Positions 36,538-50,288 of a stretch of DNA of 64,000 nucleotides are shown piece after piece. The translations under genes and the position numbers were made by a program. The DNA comes from Chlorophyllum brunneum (lineage: Eukaryota > Basidiomycota > Agaricomycetes > Agaricales > Agaricaceae). Each line of letters starts with the position of its first letter. The first letter of the stretch is position 1. The notes under the pieces are model-generated. The model ran no database searches. It was not told where the DNA came from and saw nothing but the letters and a program-made list of their open reading frames with translations. Location of the stretch: positions 2,852,001 through 2,916,000 of the forward strand of contig OY756142.1 in the NCBI GenBank assembly GCA_963576785.1, read 5' to 3'.

Positions 36538-37247
36538 GTTGGGGGACTTGTCAAGGTGGATGAGCTGTAAAAGATGGAAGGGCTCTTAAAATCCTCGACT
36601 GACGGCAGGCCTATCCCCATTTGGAAAGCGCCCGTATCCTATTGGAGTGTGTTCTAGCGAGGTACTGACCGTCCACTACCTGCATTAATTGGTCAGAGGT
36701 CTTGTTGCGAGGGCCAAGTCGATGGCTGCGTCGCAGTCGATGAGCCTGCATTTTTCGACTACAAATCGTACCATATACTGTTCGGTCTTAACTTGGAAAC
36801 GAAACAGACAGACAAACGTGCCAAGTGATCCGTAGCCTGGCATCCGGCCCCGTGCGCCTGTGCACAGTCGGTGCTCTGTACAAATGAATATTAATATACA
36901 AACGCCGAGGCTTAGCTGCGGGGCTGCGGTAGATGGTCGCGTTGGCGTTGTTGTTCTGACAAACACAGCCCCATCACATGAGGACATATAAAGGGGCCTG
37001 CCCTCAACGCCATCGGATAACGGCGGACGCCTCTTGCTCTCCTCTGCCCTACTACGTCCACGACCACTAGGTAAATACTCTCTACTGCTCATCGCCGAGC
37101 ACAGCATTGACACAGTCTCTGTTACTCATATCTCCGTGACACCCGTTGCTGCGCATCCTATCGCATATATATCGATCACCAACTCCAGTTTCAACCACCC
37201 ATCACCTTTTCTCTTTTCTTGCTTTACGAATACACAAATAGCCAACC
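36538..37247. promoter_or_regulatory. Divergent promoter region of ALE1-like and actin genes
   Basis: It holds a TATA-like TATAAAG at 36987-36993, about 255 bases before the actin ATG, and CT-rich tracts at 37190-37230 just upstream of the start, as often found in strongly expressed basidiomycete genes. The next gene on the opposite strand starts at 36537. Confidence 0.45.
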
Positions 37248-38813
<1,566 letters not shown>

Positions 38814-39170
38814 GTGACAGTTGCTTTCGGTTTCGCGACGAGCGGTCTGGGGAAGTCATGAAATGTTCGGATGTAGATGACCTTTTTTACGTGTTCGTTT
38901 TTATGAAATCACTTTACCTTCGAGTTGAAGTGTGCCCGACGGTTATGGGTTTCCGATTGATTATCAACCTTTATGACTGGAATACGACTGGCCCCTGAGG
39001 CGTGTGTATGGTTTTCGGAACCAGCGGCCTATACCCACACAATTCTTTTGACATGTCTAACGCCGTTGTGTCGGTGATAAGACCAAAATAGGGTGCAGAA
39101 GTATCATTTCTTTAACACATATGATTACTGCTCATGAGTTTGAATGGTGTTTTCCCAGACAATCGTGGAG

Positions 39171-39177
39171 TATAAAT
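39171..39177 (+). promoter_or_regulatory. TATA box of the cytochrome P450 gene
   Basis: TATAAAT lies about 95-100 bases before the P450 ATG (39272), preceding the CT-rich leader. Confidence 0.5.
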
Positions 39178-39271
39178 CAGGTGGTCAAGTAGTTTGAAAG
39201 GTTCCCCACCCCTATATCTCACTGGCCTCGACTTTGACTTTCGGGTCTGACTGAAAGCTATTGAACACTAA

Positions 39272-41817
39272 ATGATGACTTCAACGACCCCGCAAACGCG
39301 TCTACTTGGTTTACCACCCGGACTGGCTTTCTTATTGCAAAACCTCCCAACAATACTGGGACCATCACTATTTACCTACACCCTCACGAATATCGCAAAC
39401 AGATATTACATCCATGCTCTACCAACAACGCCAACCTCTCGTCTCCTCGCATACGTCCTAGCATTCCCCATCTGGGTGTTTATAAAAGTAACATGGAGGG
39501 ATATTAGAGATAAAATGGCAGCGGAGAGAGCAGGAGGAGTGTTATCGCCTAAAGTGAAAGACTGGACACCGGGGAGTTTGAGGAATATGAGAAGTGGGTT
39601 GAAGAATATGAGAAGTGGATATCCAGGGGATTTTTTGAGAGATTGGATGAAAGTTTATGGGACTACATATAATTTTAGGATTTTATTTGAGAATCGGGTA
39701 TGTGCGTTTTAATTAATTTTTGATGGTGGTTAATGTATGTGTGTGATTTTAGTTTTTTACGACGGAGCCGGAGCATATTAAGATAATTTTGGCGACGCAG
39801 TTTGAAGGGTTTGAGAAAGGTGAGGGAGAGTTTCGTTTGGGTGAGCTTTGCTCTTTGGCTGATGAGGGTTTTTAGGGAAGGAGTTTAATGTTGCTATGAA
39901 GACTATGTTGGGGACTGGTGTATTCAATTCTGATGGTACGTCTTGTGTTATTATCCTTTGTAGGCATTAATATTGAAGGATGCTATTAGGTGAAAGGTGG
40001 AAGTGAGTTGATTTGAAGCTGATCGCTTTGGTCATCATTTGACTTGATTCTAGGTTCCACAGAGGCATGACTCGTCCATTCTTCAGTAAAGACAGAATCA
40101 GCGATTTTGATATCTTTGAACGACACGCTGTGGATGCACTCTCTCAGCTGAAGGATAGGTTGGAAGAAGGGTATCCCGTTGATATTCAGGTACTTAACAA
40201 TCTGCTTCTGATAATCCTGATGCTATTGATCGGCGACCCGTTTTAACTCTGTAGGATCTGGCATCGAGATTCACAATGGATTCCGCATCGGAATTTCTCT
40301 TCGCACACAATGTCCAATCATTAGCCGCAGGGTTACCATACCCACATTACAGTCCTCTCGCGGTTGCATCAAATAACGTTGATCATCCAGCGAATAAATT
40401 CGCAAAGGCGTTTGATGAAGCACAAAGACTTAGTGCATTACGTGTACGACGTGGAAGTTTGTGGCCGTTTTTCGAGTTGTTTCAGGACAAGGTTGAAGAG
40501 CAGATGAAAGTTGTGAGGAGTTTTATTGAACCGATTGTTGTTGATGCTGTTGAAAGGAAGAGAGAGAGGGAAAGAGTTTATGGGAAGGGGGAGGATGGTT
40601 CTGAAGTGAAGGAAGGAGAGAGTTTGTTGGAACACTTGGTTAAGTTGACGGATGGTATGTTTTTCATCCATTGTATTAGTTGATTGTTGTTGAGAGGTTG
40701 TGATTTAGATGAGACTATTTTGCGTGATGAGACGTTGAATATTCTCTTGGCTGGGAGAGATACTGTGAGTGGGTTGGTCCAAATGTCATGTTTTATTTCT
40801 GACGAGTTATCGAAGACGACCAATACGCTCACGTTTTGTGTTTATATGCTGGCAGAGAATCCTCACGTTTTGAAGAAATTACGTGAGGAGATTATGGAAA
40901 AAGTTGGTGATCAACGTCCTACATATGATAATATGAGGGAGATGAAGTATCTCCGCGCTGTCATCAACGGTAGGTTTCATTTTCTTGGTGTTGAATGGTT
41001 CTGATGGAACTTCTCAGAAACGATACGCCTGTATCCTGCAGTGTAAGTGATTTATCAAGTTTTTGGAAAGGCGATTTAGGTGCTCAGTGCGACCTGTATA
41101 AATTCTGCAGCCCCTTCAATGTCCGAACGAGTACTAAGCCTACTATCTTGCCCAACAAGAATGGCGGAAGACCATTCTATGTCCCTGCAAGGACCAGGTG
41201 GGTGAATCGCTTGGTTTAAATGAGATGTAACTCACCTTAGCCCTCCAGAATACCTTGGAGTGTATTTTTGATGCATCGTCGTCCCGATCTTTGGGGTCCA
41301 GATGGTACGTCGTGTATACCCCCAGCGAAGCAATTGCTAAAATGCACCGTAGCCGAACAATTCGACCCGGACCGTTTCCTCGATGAACGATTGAAGAAAT
41401 ACATTACTCCAAATCCTTTCATTTTCCTTCCGTTCAACGCTGGTCCTCGGATTTGTTTGGGTCAACAAGTACGTATACTTTCAGAATATAATAAAAGGGT
41501 CGTCGTATTCACTCAAGTGGATTAGTTTGCATATCACGAAACATCGTATTTCCTAATTCGACTTTTGCAACAATTCTCGTCTATTTCACTTGATTTGAGG
41601 GCACAACCTTCGTGGGCTGCTCCGCCGCTTGAATGGAAGGAGGGTGTTGGTACTCAGCGAACTGATAAGATTAGAATGAAGAGTTATGTAACTATGTCTG
41701 TTGTGGTGCGTAATTCTTTATATACTTCAACTGCAACTTGCTAACTACCAGAACGTTTAGGGTGGTGCATGGGTGCGCATGGGGGCGGCGGCTGAGGCAG
41801 AAAAAAGCGAAATTTAG
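39272..41817 (+). CDS. Membrane-anchored cytochrome P450 (CYP63-like)
   Basis: This is a microsomal monooxygenase with an N-terminal hydrophobic region ([16 protein letters not shown]). P450 landmarks in order: [20 protein letters not shown] (C-helix WxxxR region), [10 protein letters not shown] spliced to [10 protein letters not shown] (I-helix oxygen-binding AGRDTT), the ExxR motif in AVINETLRLYPAV, and the heme loop [15 protein letters not shown] with the axial Cys. It ends after [11 protein letters not shown] with AEKSEI*. About ten exons. The general look (a polar TTPTSR N-terminal leader, long linker, heme motif [13 protein letters not shown]) resembles CYP63-type basidiomycete P450s, which include n-alkane and aromatic hydroxylases, but the substrate is not known here. 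The tail after the heme exon is short and its last exon is less certain. Confidence 0.87.
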
Positions 41818-42298
41818 TTCAATATGTGCAGAATTTACCGGTCTATACGTTGTGTGCTCATCTTATGCGCTCCAATGTACGATTCCGAATGATTGAAGCA
41901 ATTGTTACCTCCGGTTGGTAATACCACGTCGCGTGTGAGGCACGCATTACAATAGCTGCCATCTATGTAAACGATTTGTGCGGCTACCATGGTCTCTTGG
42001 ACTACCGCATCTGGAGGGATCTGGCCGATTGTTGGGTAAATGGATTCTATAGCGAAACCTTGACAAGTTTTGTATGCATCTGAGTTCTTTTTCCCTTCTC
42101 TTTCTGCGGTGTGTATATTGCAGGGGATAGGCTTGTGAGACGACCTAACGCACCTCGTTGGGCTCGGATGGGACCAATATACTCGGCAAATTCATCCGCT
42201 TCCAAACATGACCAAACATCTAAGCGCGTCGAACGCGTCATCCTCATAAATATTCATTCCTACCACTTGTCGCCGTTTCCCTACTATCCTTGCCCAGC
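41818..42298. other. Intergenic, nothing recognised
   Basis: It includes the P450 3' region and the RPN10 promoter. No coding or structural signal was recognised. Confidence 0.4.
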
Positions 42299-43512
42299 AT
42301 GCCACTTGAAGCAACGATGATGATTATAGATAATTCAGAGTACATGCGGAACGGCGATTATCAACCAACAAGATTTCACGCTCAAACCGATGCAGTTACA
42401 ACTGTCTTTCAAACCAAAATTGATTCAAACCCGGAAAATACAGTTGGTGTTATGACGATGGCGAACAAAGGGTACGTTTTCTATCCCAATTGCAAATGAT
42501 GATCTCAGGACAATGTGAACTAACAGAAACGTAGTCCAGAAGTCCTCGTAACACATACCAAGGATATTGGCCAGATCCTACAAGGCCTGCATGTGGCGAC
42601 GTCAAAGATCGGCGGCGAAATTGACATCCCTACTGCCATTGCAATTGCGCAGCTTGCGTTGAAGCACAGGGAGAACAAGAATCTACGTCAACGGATTATC
42701 GTGTTTGTTGGGTCACCTCTTGAAGGTCAGGCCTCGGATGAGAAAGCTATGGTTAAGCTTGCGAAGAAGCTGAAGAAGAACAATGTTGCCATTGACGTCG
42801 TATGTTTTGGTGATGGGATTGAAGAGATGGAAGACGATGGGAAAACGGTGCTCAGGACGTTCGTAGAGAGCGCGAACAGTAGTGACAATTCGTGCGTATC
42901 TTCATATTCCCTGGTGAGATGTCAGCTTGACTGATATTCGGATAGTCACCTTGTAATCGTTCCTCCGAGCTCGCGACTGTTATCCGAGCAAGTAGCAACA
43001 TCGGCAATATTGGCTGCCGACCGGGGCGCAGGCATACCGGATGAATTTATGCCTCGGGAAGGCCCTGCTGCAGCCTCGAGCAATACAAATGAATTTGATT
43101 TCGGTGTTGATCCCAGCGTTGACCCGGAGTTGGCAATGGTATGTTGGGACCTATCTTTAATAAAGTGAAAGGCTAACAATGTGCTGTGAAGGCTCTCCGC
43201 ATGTCGATGCAGGAAGCACAGGCTCGAGAAGCTGCAGAAGCCGCAGCTGCATCTTCGTCACAGCCAAAACCCGCCGAGCCAACAACACAGCCTTCTACGG
43301 GTGAGGACGAGGACGAGGAGCTTCGACAAGCGTTGGCTATGTCAGAGGAGAAGGATATCGAAATGGAGGACGATGAGTTCGATGAAGATGAGGATGACGA
43401 TGGAGAGGAAGAAGAAGAAGAAGAAGAAGAAGAAGACGAGGAGGCGGCTATTGCACGGGCAATTGAGATGAGCATGCAGGAGGAAAAAGAGCAGGACCTA
43501 AAGAAGAAATGA
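42299..43512 (+). CDS. RPN10: 26S proteasome ubiquitin receptor RPN10
   Basis: Rpn10 is a base/lid-linking subunit and ubiquitin-chain receptor of the 26S proteasome. The start [20 protein letters not shown] opens the vWA domain, which continues [55 protein letters not shown] and [12 protein letters not shown]. Three ubiquitin-interacting motifs follow: [29 protein letters not shown], and [16 protein letters not shown]. The second and third are separated by a long acidic tract ([13 protein letters not shown]) encoded by GAA/GAG repeats. Four exons join in frame to TGA at 43510. The CTTAAG-rich leader before the ATG is unremarkable. The start choice is clear because the first ATG begins the conserved vWA. 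Confidence 0.95.
43411..43441 (+). repeat. GAA/GAG microsatellite coding for poly-Glu in RPN10
   Basis: A run of GAA and GAG codons lies inside the last exon and encodes an uninterrupted glutamate stretch between the second and third UIM. Confidence 0.8.
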
Positions 43513-45045
43513 GGAGTAGTGGAATGGGTGCGCTTACGCCAATGTATTCTTCCTGTATTAACGTCATTTTTGGCCTGGGTGAAAATGTTGGCCCTGAGAA
43601 GTCTGAACCTACCCATAGTCGTGCGGCTAATCGAATCATAATGTCAGGCTCAGTAACAAGGAGGCTACAATGTCACTCCAATATTCTCATCGACCAATTG
43701 GGCTCAATGGTAAGCGAGCTCAAAGCATCACTTTATGCCTACTGAGCTTGATACTGCAGCGTAAGTCATCTAAATGGGGGCTCAGGAATACTGAGAACTG
43801 GGAGTCGTTGCTCCCCCAAATCATACCATTGTATGGACCAAGGCAGAATCTTTGCAAAGTCATAAATCGCAGCCTGTCGTGTCGCTCAAGAGGAAGTGGG
43901 ACCAAATACCTCAGCAAAGATTTTACACAGGAAACAAGTGCCTGAAAATCGATCGCAACAAGCGCCACACCAGCGAAATATGGTCCCCTGACTTGAAAGT
44001 CCCCCAGGAATATGCCGTTAACGCTGAGAAATCTGAGATTTGTTCGAAGAACCACTGCCTCCACCAGCCGTTCTTTACTTCACAACAGGTACTGCGGTTG
44101 AGAGTAGGCTCAAAGTGAGGTTCGTACTTCTTTTCCCTGTGTCCTGGCCTTGGCATCGAGGCTGTGAATGATGGAAGAGTTCCCTGATTTCCTGGGACTC
44201 AGCTCGCGCTCGGTCACGAACGGCATTGGTTACTTAGTTCGTAATACCCTTCGGAATGGCTATGATCAAGTGATCAGATTAATTACAGCCCTACCCTCGA
44301 GTTATTTTCGATCGTACCATGGTTCCGTAGTGCGAGAATCAGTTAAGGTTCTGCCACGTCTGAATGCTGCTGCATGTCCTAGACGAGTTGGAATTCAGTT
44401 ACTGGTGTAGTGAACCCCAAGATAAGTGACGGCGCTACTCATGCTTCTTAGTCTCTGCTGACACCTATAGAGGCAGTGGATATCGAGGAGCTGGATGACC
44501 GCCCTATCACGAAACGACAACCTCACAGGTGCTACCCAGGCATGCCGGAAAGACCTTGAGTATTTGAGTATTACTATCGATGAGTCCGTTTTGTATGATG
44601 CTGATCTTCCTGGTCGGAGCTTTCACCACACCAAACAAAATCGAGGTGATGCTAGCTAGGGCTCTGATTCAATAGTGTACTTGAACCCTACATTCCGGTA
44701 ACCAATCAGCCTCCTGCGAGTCGGTCTCCACAGATACCTTGACAAACGCAAAATCCGACAATCCGAGGTCTCCGCAGAATTGACATGAAGGTGTGTGGGA
44801 TGGTCCTTTGTGCAATGAAAGACCATTCGCAACAATTTCCATTTGCTTGGCACCTAGTGAGCCATGAATAGCACTGCTCTAGGGCACCAGTCGACTTCTT
44901 GTCCTTCGATTAGCCCAGAAACGCTGCTACCACGTTCCTAATGTACAGCCTTAGAAGTCGGTCCTATATCTGTGCTCGGCGACGCCCGGCAAACGCGGTG
45001 GGCCATTCTATCCGCTGAACCACTTACCAGCTCCTCACCATAGTA
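43513..45045. other. Gene-poor stretch before the CHAT region
   Basis: About 1.5 kb. Frames at 43852-44118, 44168-44410 and elsewhere have no family resemblance, weak splice signals and no supporting partner exons. No CHAT or TPR remnant was recognised here. Confidence 0.4.
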
Positions 45046-48000
45046 ATGACCCCTAGAGATTTGGAAACGAGAAATCATGGACAGTTCTTATCACCATTTC
45101 AATCTGTGTGTTCTTCCTTTTTTCTTGCAAACACGAAAAGGCTGATATTATTCAAGTCCAGCGAGGGCGCCTCACTGGCAATATCAATTACCAACGACGT
45201 TATCCCGGTAAGTTTCCAAGAATATCACAGACGGAAATCCCAGTTCCAAGACCATAACAGGATTCGACGCTGGATGGGTGGATATTTTTCCTACGAGAAT
45301 TGCCTCAGGCGCCGATAACAGAAGACCGTGCACTCACATCTAACAGTCCCCGGTGTAGGCTGCTACTGGCCACTCTCCTAGCGAGGCGCTATCTGATAAG
45401 ACACGACAAGGGTGACTACGACGAAGCTCAGTCACTCGGGGAGACCGCGATGTACCAGCAAGACGAGGATGGAATCGATATGATTTGCCAGTACCTGGAG
45501 AAGATGACTCAAGCCTCGCAACTCCGAGAGCTGCTTGACTCAGATTCGACGGTAGTGCCAATGGCGTCCTCTCCTACGGAGATACCTCCTTCGGCCATAA
45601 ATTTGGGTTCCACTGAATCATCCGACCCAGCTCGTCTTCTCCAGACGATCACATTCATCCGGCAGAACATCCACGACAGTGTTGATCTCGAAGAATATGC
45701 TCGCGCGTGTTTTACACTTGCCCGTACCCACTACTCTCTTTTCCGGCATTCCAATGACCGCCTGGATCTCAAAGAGGCTTTCGAGTACAGTGCAACTGCC
45801 TCATTCCTCTTCTCTGGGTTGGGTCTTTTACTCATTCTCCAGGACAGTGCGGAATGGTCGATGATTAAGGAGGTTTTTGCGAATTACGTAGACTGCGGCC
45901 TTCTGGATATTAACCCAGACGCTCGGGGATGGGACATTTCCGAGCTTTATGACCTCCATCACTCAGCGGTGGCTGAGCTAGACATTGACATGCCTGACGC
46001 ACTCATTGCTTCTCGCTCTTCGCATGCCTTCAAGACAGAGGATTTCCTGGGGCAGACACCGACGAGGAGTCTCTCGCACACGACCCGTCTCTCATCCCCA
46101 ACATTCAGCCACATTCTCAATGATCTGTTGGATTCTTTTCCTTGGAAATACATGTCTACCGCCTCCCAGGATCCCCATGGCGTGTCATCTACCGCCAGTG
46201 GAGATACACTCCTCTTTCTGGTTAAATCCGTCCAGGAGACTCTGCACCTCAGTGCGGACCTGGAAGACTATGTTCAGGGTTGCCTTACCCTCGCGTACAG
46301 CCACTACATATTATATCATCAGTCGGGAGATCGACACAATTTTGACGAAGCCTTTGAGTATAGCTTTACGACTTGCTTCCTTCTGGTTGAGTTGGGCAGA
46401 CCGCTGTCAGGTTTTGCCGATTGTCCGGAGTGGAAGGTGGCCTACGGTGTCTCTCGAAATTACATGATCCATTTCTTCCAGGACTTCACGTCATTGACCA
46501 GGACATGGAAAATCTTTGAATTATACGAGCTTTTCCGTTCCACAATCACCGGTATTGGTGCTTTCCAAGTGGACCCTCTTCCAGAGTTCCTACACTGGTA
46601 TAAATCTGGTCATCACCTCGTCACAATCAGCACCTATCTTTCTGCAGCGGCTCAACCAGGTATAGAGAAGCAGTTGGACCTCATAAAGCACCGCCTAATG
46701 ACAGAACAGCCCGTTCCGCTTGCCGACTACGCTGTGGTCCATGGGATTGTCTCTCTTCTTAACTCACGACGCCTCAGCACAAGCGATGTGAGGGACACAA
46801 TCGGAGCTTGTCGAAAGGTGATGGAGTCTGGTGGCGTATCAGAGTCAGTCCTAGCATTGGAGATTCTAGCTAGGATACACACATTACGTTGTACCTTTTT
46901 CGGCTGGGATGAGCGTGCGGGGGAAGATGCGCGTCACGCAGAGAAATACTTCCGGGAAGCTATCGCCAGCTCTCCTGATCCGGTGGAGTCCGCCCTCCTA
47001 ATCATTCACTTCGTTGATATCTTCTGGATCCCCAGACTCACGGGCAATGGTTCTGGAGGTCACGAGGGCCTGATTGCGGTATTGGATTCGTTGCACGCCG
47101 CTGCTGATAGTATTGGCGGGACGAACCATTTATTCCCCGATGTTGCGCTGGCCCTCGCACAAACGCACAGACTCAATCTCGTTCATCGGACGGGCCAGCG
47201 AGAAAAGCATTTTACACAAGCCGTCTTTTGGTATCAAAAGTACGCCGATGTCGCAGGACCGAGAGCTGGGTTAGAAAGGAGAGTCCAGTCACTAAAGAGA
47301 TCGAATGGAACAAGGAGCCACCATCTAGGCTGGTACCTTCCGCTTTACATAGGATTACTCCACACGATTAATTGGGCGCGTGGAGAACTTCAGAAGAACC
47401 ACCCGGAATGTCTGGATGGGTTCAACATTCTATCATCGTTCACCGACGACCCCATTTGGATGGGGAACTCCCTTGAAGCGAAACAGCTCCCCCTACGGAC
47501 GATCCGAAGCATTGGCCCCTCCGCTGTCGCTGCGGTGCTCAGATTTGACACAGGACACCCGCATATAGCAGTAGAATATCTTGAACGAAGCTTATCCATC
47601 ACGTATCGCCAGCTTCTTCAGTTGAAGCAGAGGCGAGGAAACCTTCCGGGGCTTGCGGGGCTCTATCCAAAGTTGGCAGAGAAGCTAGAGAGACTCTCGA
47701 TCGGATTAAGGCACCTATCATCGGAGACCGCAATGCCGGCTGAGAGCTCAAGTTTGCCAGTCAAAGTAGACATTTTCAAGCAGGGGGCAGAGTATAAGGA
47801 GTTGGCGAATAAAATACGGACCAAGGCCGGGTTCGAAGATCTTTTCCTCCCTCCCTCGTACACCAAGCTAGCCGCTGCTTCGAAAGCTGGACCCGTGATC
47901 ATGCTCAGCAGTGACGACGTCACAAAAGCGACCTACGCTCTGATCATATTGTGCCCTGACGAAGAACCCATTCCACTATTTCTGTCAGAGGCCGCCTACG

Positions 48001-49048
48001 ACGATATAAGGAAACACACCGCTGCACTGGCCCGGTTGCTAGAACGGTGTAACGTCCTACAGAGACAGCCAGAAGCAGTAGATGGAAGGGCGGGCAGACC
48101 ATCGAAATGGCCTGCAAAATCCCGCTCATCTGGGTTTGACGCAATCCTCCAGTGGCTTTGGACAATGATTGTCCAGCCTATTTTCGAGGCGTTGGCTACG
48201 GTGAGCCATTGGGATCATTCTCGATTTGTTGGATGATACTTAATGGGTAATAGAAAGGTGTCAATTCTGGGCGAGTGTGGTGGTGTCCTGCGGGCGACTT
48301 AATACACCTTCCGATACATGCCGCCGCACCCATTGATTGTCCATACATCTCCTCCTACACGTACACTCTGGAGGTCCTTATCAATGCCCGTGCACAGATG
48401 CAGGCTCTGAGCGAGACTGGTTCGCTTCGTATGTCGGTCGTTGGTCTGAGTACATATCCTGGCAATTCCCGATTGTCGTTGCCTTCCGTGAAAGCGGAAA
48501 CGAAGGCGTTGTATCATATTGCCAAAGCCATCAATCAAACTCAAGATCGCTTTGTGGTGGAAATTGCCAAGATTGAAGATGCCAAGGCCCGAGTTGGAGT
48601 CGTTCTCGCTGCAATGAAATCTTCTCAAATCATCCACCTGGCATGCCATGGTTTCCAGGATCGGTCACAACCCCTGGACAGCCATCTCATTCTAAGTGAT
48701 GGTATCCTCCAACTCCGAAAGGTTTTATCAGAGGAATTGTCGGTGGCGAAGTTTGCATTCCTGTCAGCATGTCAGACAGCCACAGGTGATATCGAGCTCG
48801 CGAACGAGTCGATTCACCTTGCTGGTGGTTTCATGGCAGCCGGACTCAAAGGGGTCGTTGGGACATTGTGGAGTATCGCTGACGAAGACGCACCAAGAGT
48901 CGCCAGGGAGGTGTACAACACCATTCTCACAGAAGATGGCTTGGACATCACGAAAGCGGCAGAGGGATTGCACAATGCGGTCAGGCGAATGAGGAAGGAT
49001 GACCTTCCGCCTCACCGCTGGATTCCCTTCATCCACGTCGGGGTCTGA
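45046..49048 (+). CDS. TPR-CHAT protein, copy 1 (putative caspase-like peptidase)
   Basis: A protein of about 1,300 residues. Exon 1 (45046-45209) ends ITNDVIP; exon 2 starts at 45261 as DSTLDGWIFFLRE and runs to 48200; exon 3 is 48254-49048. The N-terminal two thirds is alpha-helical repeat, with repeated blocks LEEYARACFTLARTHYSLFR then LEDYVQGCLTLAYSHYILYH, and a TPR-like region (HAEKYFREAIASSPDPVES). The C-terminal CHAT domain begins RVWWCPAGDLIHLPIHAAAP. It carries the putative catalytic His in IIHLACHGFQ and Cys in LSACQTATG, then HLAGGFMAAGLKGVVGTLW, SIADEDAP and the end PPHRWIPFIHVGV*. CHAT is a clan CD peptidase-like fold (caspase/separase relatives). It shares intron positions and domain order with copy 2. 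The first exon's start is uncertain. Function is unknown. Confidence 0.85.
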
Positions 49049-49524
49049 ATATCTTTTCCGTTTCCAGTGTTCGACCTGGGTATACACTCATTTTCCTTCC
49101 ACGATCAGGTCTGCGATGATATAGACTGGATCTATACAGTATTCCGCATTTCTTTGTAGTATGAATTAATCTCTGCCTTGTGAATTCAACACTCCGGTCT
49201 AGGGAATTGGGAATGCTGCTGCTCCCGTACCACAAGTGGACTTGGGACCAAGCGGCCCCCAGACACAGAAACTCCCGCCCCAAACTTGGGAGAGTATTAA
49301 ATTCGGTTGGATCCTGGTACTATCTTCCTTCCTTTTTCGAGCTTAATCCGTTTAATTTACATGGTTCTAAACAAATGAGAATGAAGATACTTCTGTCAAA
49401 TCAGCACATAGCCTATATAATCTTATGGACCGAAAGCCGTCCAAGGACAAAACCTGTCCTCAAATGGGGATGCGCACGCAAGCTCCAGAAAACACAGGAA
49501 ATCTATCTCAGAAGTGGAAAGTAC
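49049..49524. other. Convergent 3' intergenic between CHAT copy 1 and the cysteine-rich gene
   Basis: Nothing recognised beyond the expected terminators. Frames here lie antisense to or beyond the real genes. Confidence 0.4.
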
Positions 49525-50288
49525 CTATACGGCGAACCCGAGTATAGTGATGGTAAGAAATGCTACGGCAAGGCTTTGGGGGCACCCAGCTGCTATCACC
49601 GGCAGTTGTGAGGATGTCTGAACATCACCAGTGCAAGTCTTTCCGCTTTCGCAGCACCCTTGCACACCGTTACTGTCAGTATAGCAGGTGTCGCCCGTAT
49701 CGCAACACCCGCCACCTTCAAGCGGGAAAAGTTATCAGTAGCTGATCGCTGGATGGCAAATAACTTGTCCCCACCAGAGCAACACTTGGTCCCCTCAGGG
49801 CAACACTCTCCACCACTATCGTTGCAAGGTGTTTCTCCCGCGGAACAGCACCCTGAATGCATTCTTGAGCTTTGGAGAGTTTGAAAAATGAGGAACAAAC
49901 AAAACGCACCTCCGCTATGGCAGAATTGACCTGTATCACAGCATCCACCCTCTAACGAAAACTACCTCAATACCTCAAAGCTAGTTATAATAAATGCGTA
50001 CACACCTGTGCAACATTCACCGCCAATGGGACAACACCCGTCTGTGGTGCTACCGGAGCATGGACTGAACCCAGTTTGGTCGCACTGAGTCTGTCTGACC
50101 TGAAGTAGACCTTTAATGGACACGGATCGATCATTGAGTCCGGAGGTCTTCGAAAGCAGAGCGCTAGGAATTAACGGTTTTAGAAAAGTGCTTTGCACAA
50201 CCGCCCCATCCACAGTAGCATTTTGGTATGCGAGAGAGGCCGGGAGAAAGATACACAGTATCGTAATTGAGAGAAGTGGAATATACAT
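49525..50288 (-). CDS. Secreted granulin-like cysteine-rich protein, probably GPI-anchored
   Basis: Start MYIPLLSITILCIFLPASLA is a clear signal peptide. After a linker the mature chain is built of closely spaced Cys-Cys pairs: CDQTGFSPCSGSTTDGCCPI, GGECC, then GGCCDTGQFCHSGG after one intron, GCCSAGETPCNDSGGECCPE after another, and GGGCCDTGDTCYTDSNGVQG with CCESGKTC last. The 'GGxCC' spacing is granulin-like. The chain ends with a hydrophobic stretch (SLAVAFLTITILGFAV) directly at the stop, as expected for a GPI-attachment signal. Three introns join in frame. A TATA-like CTTTAAAAGG lies about 35 bases upstream. It sits between two TPR-CHAT genes on the opposite strand. Close homologues are not recalled; function unknown, surface or cell-wall location inferred. 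Confidence 0.66.

Noticed and set aside
43173..43616. Serine-rich minus-strand frame of 147 residues
   Set aside because: It is the complement of the RPN10 poly-Glu repeat; poly-Ser is an artefact of GAA/GAG read backwards.
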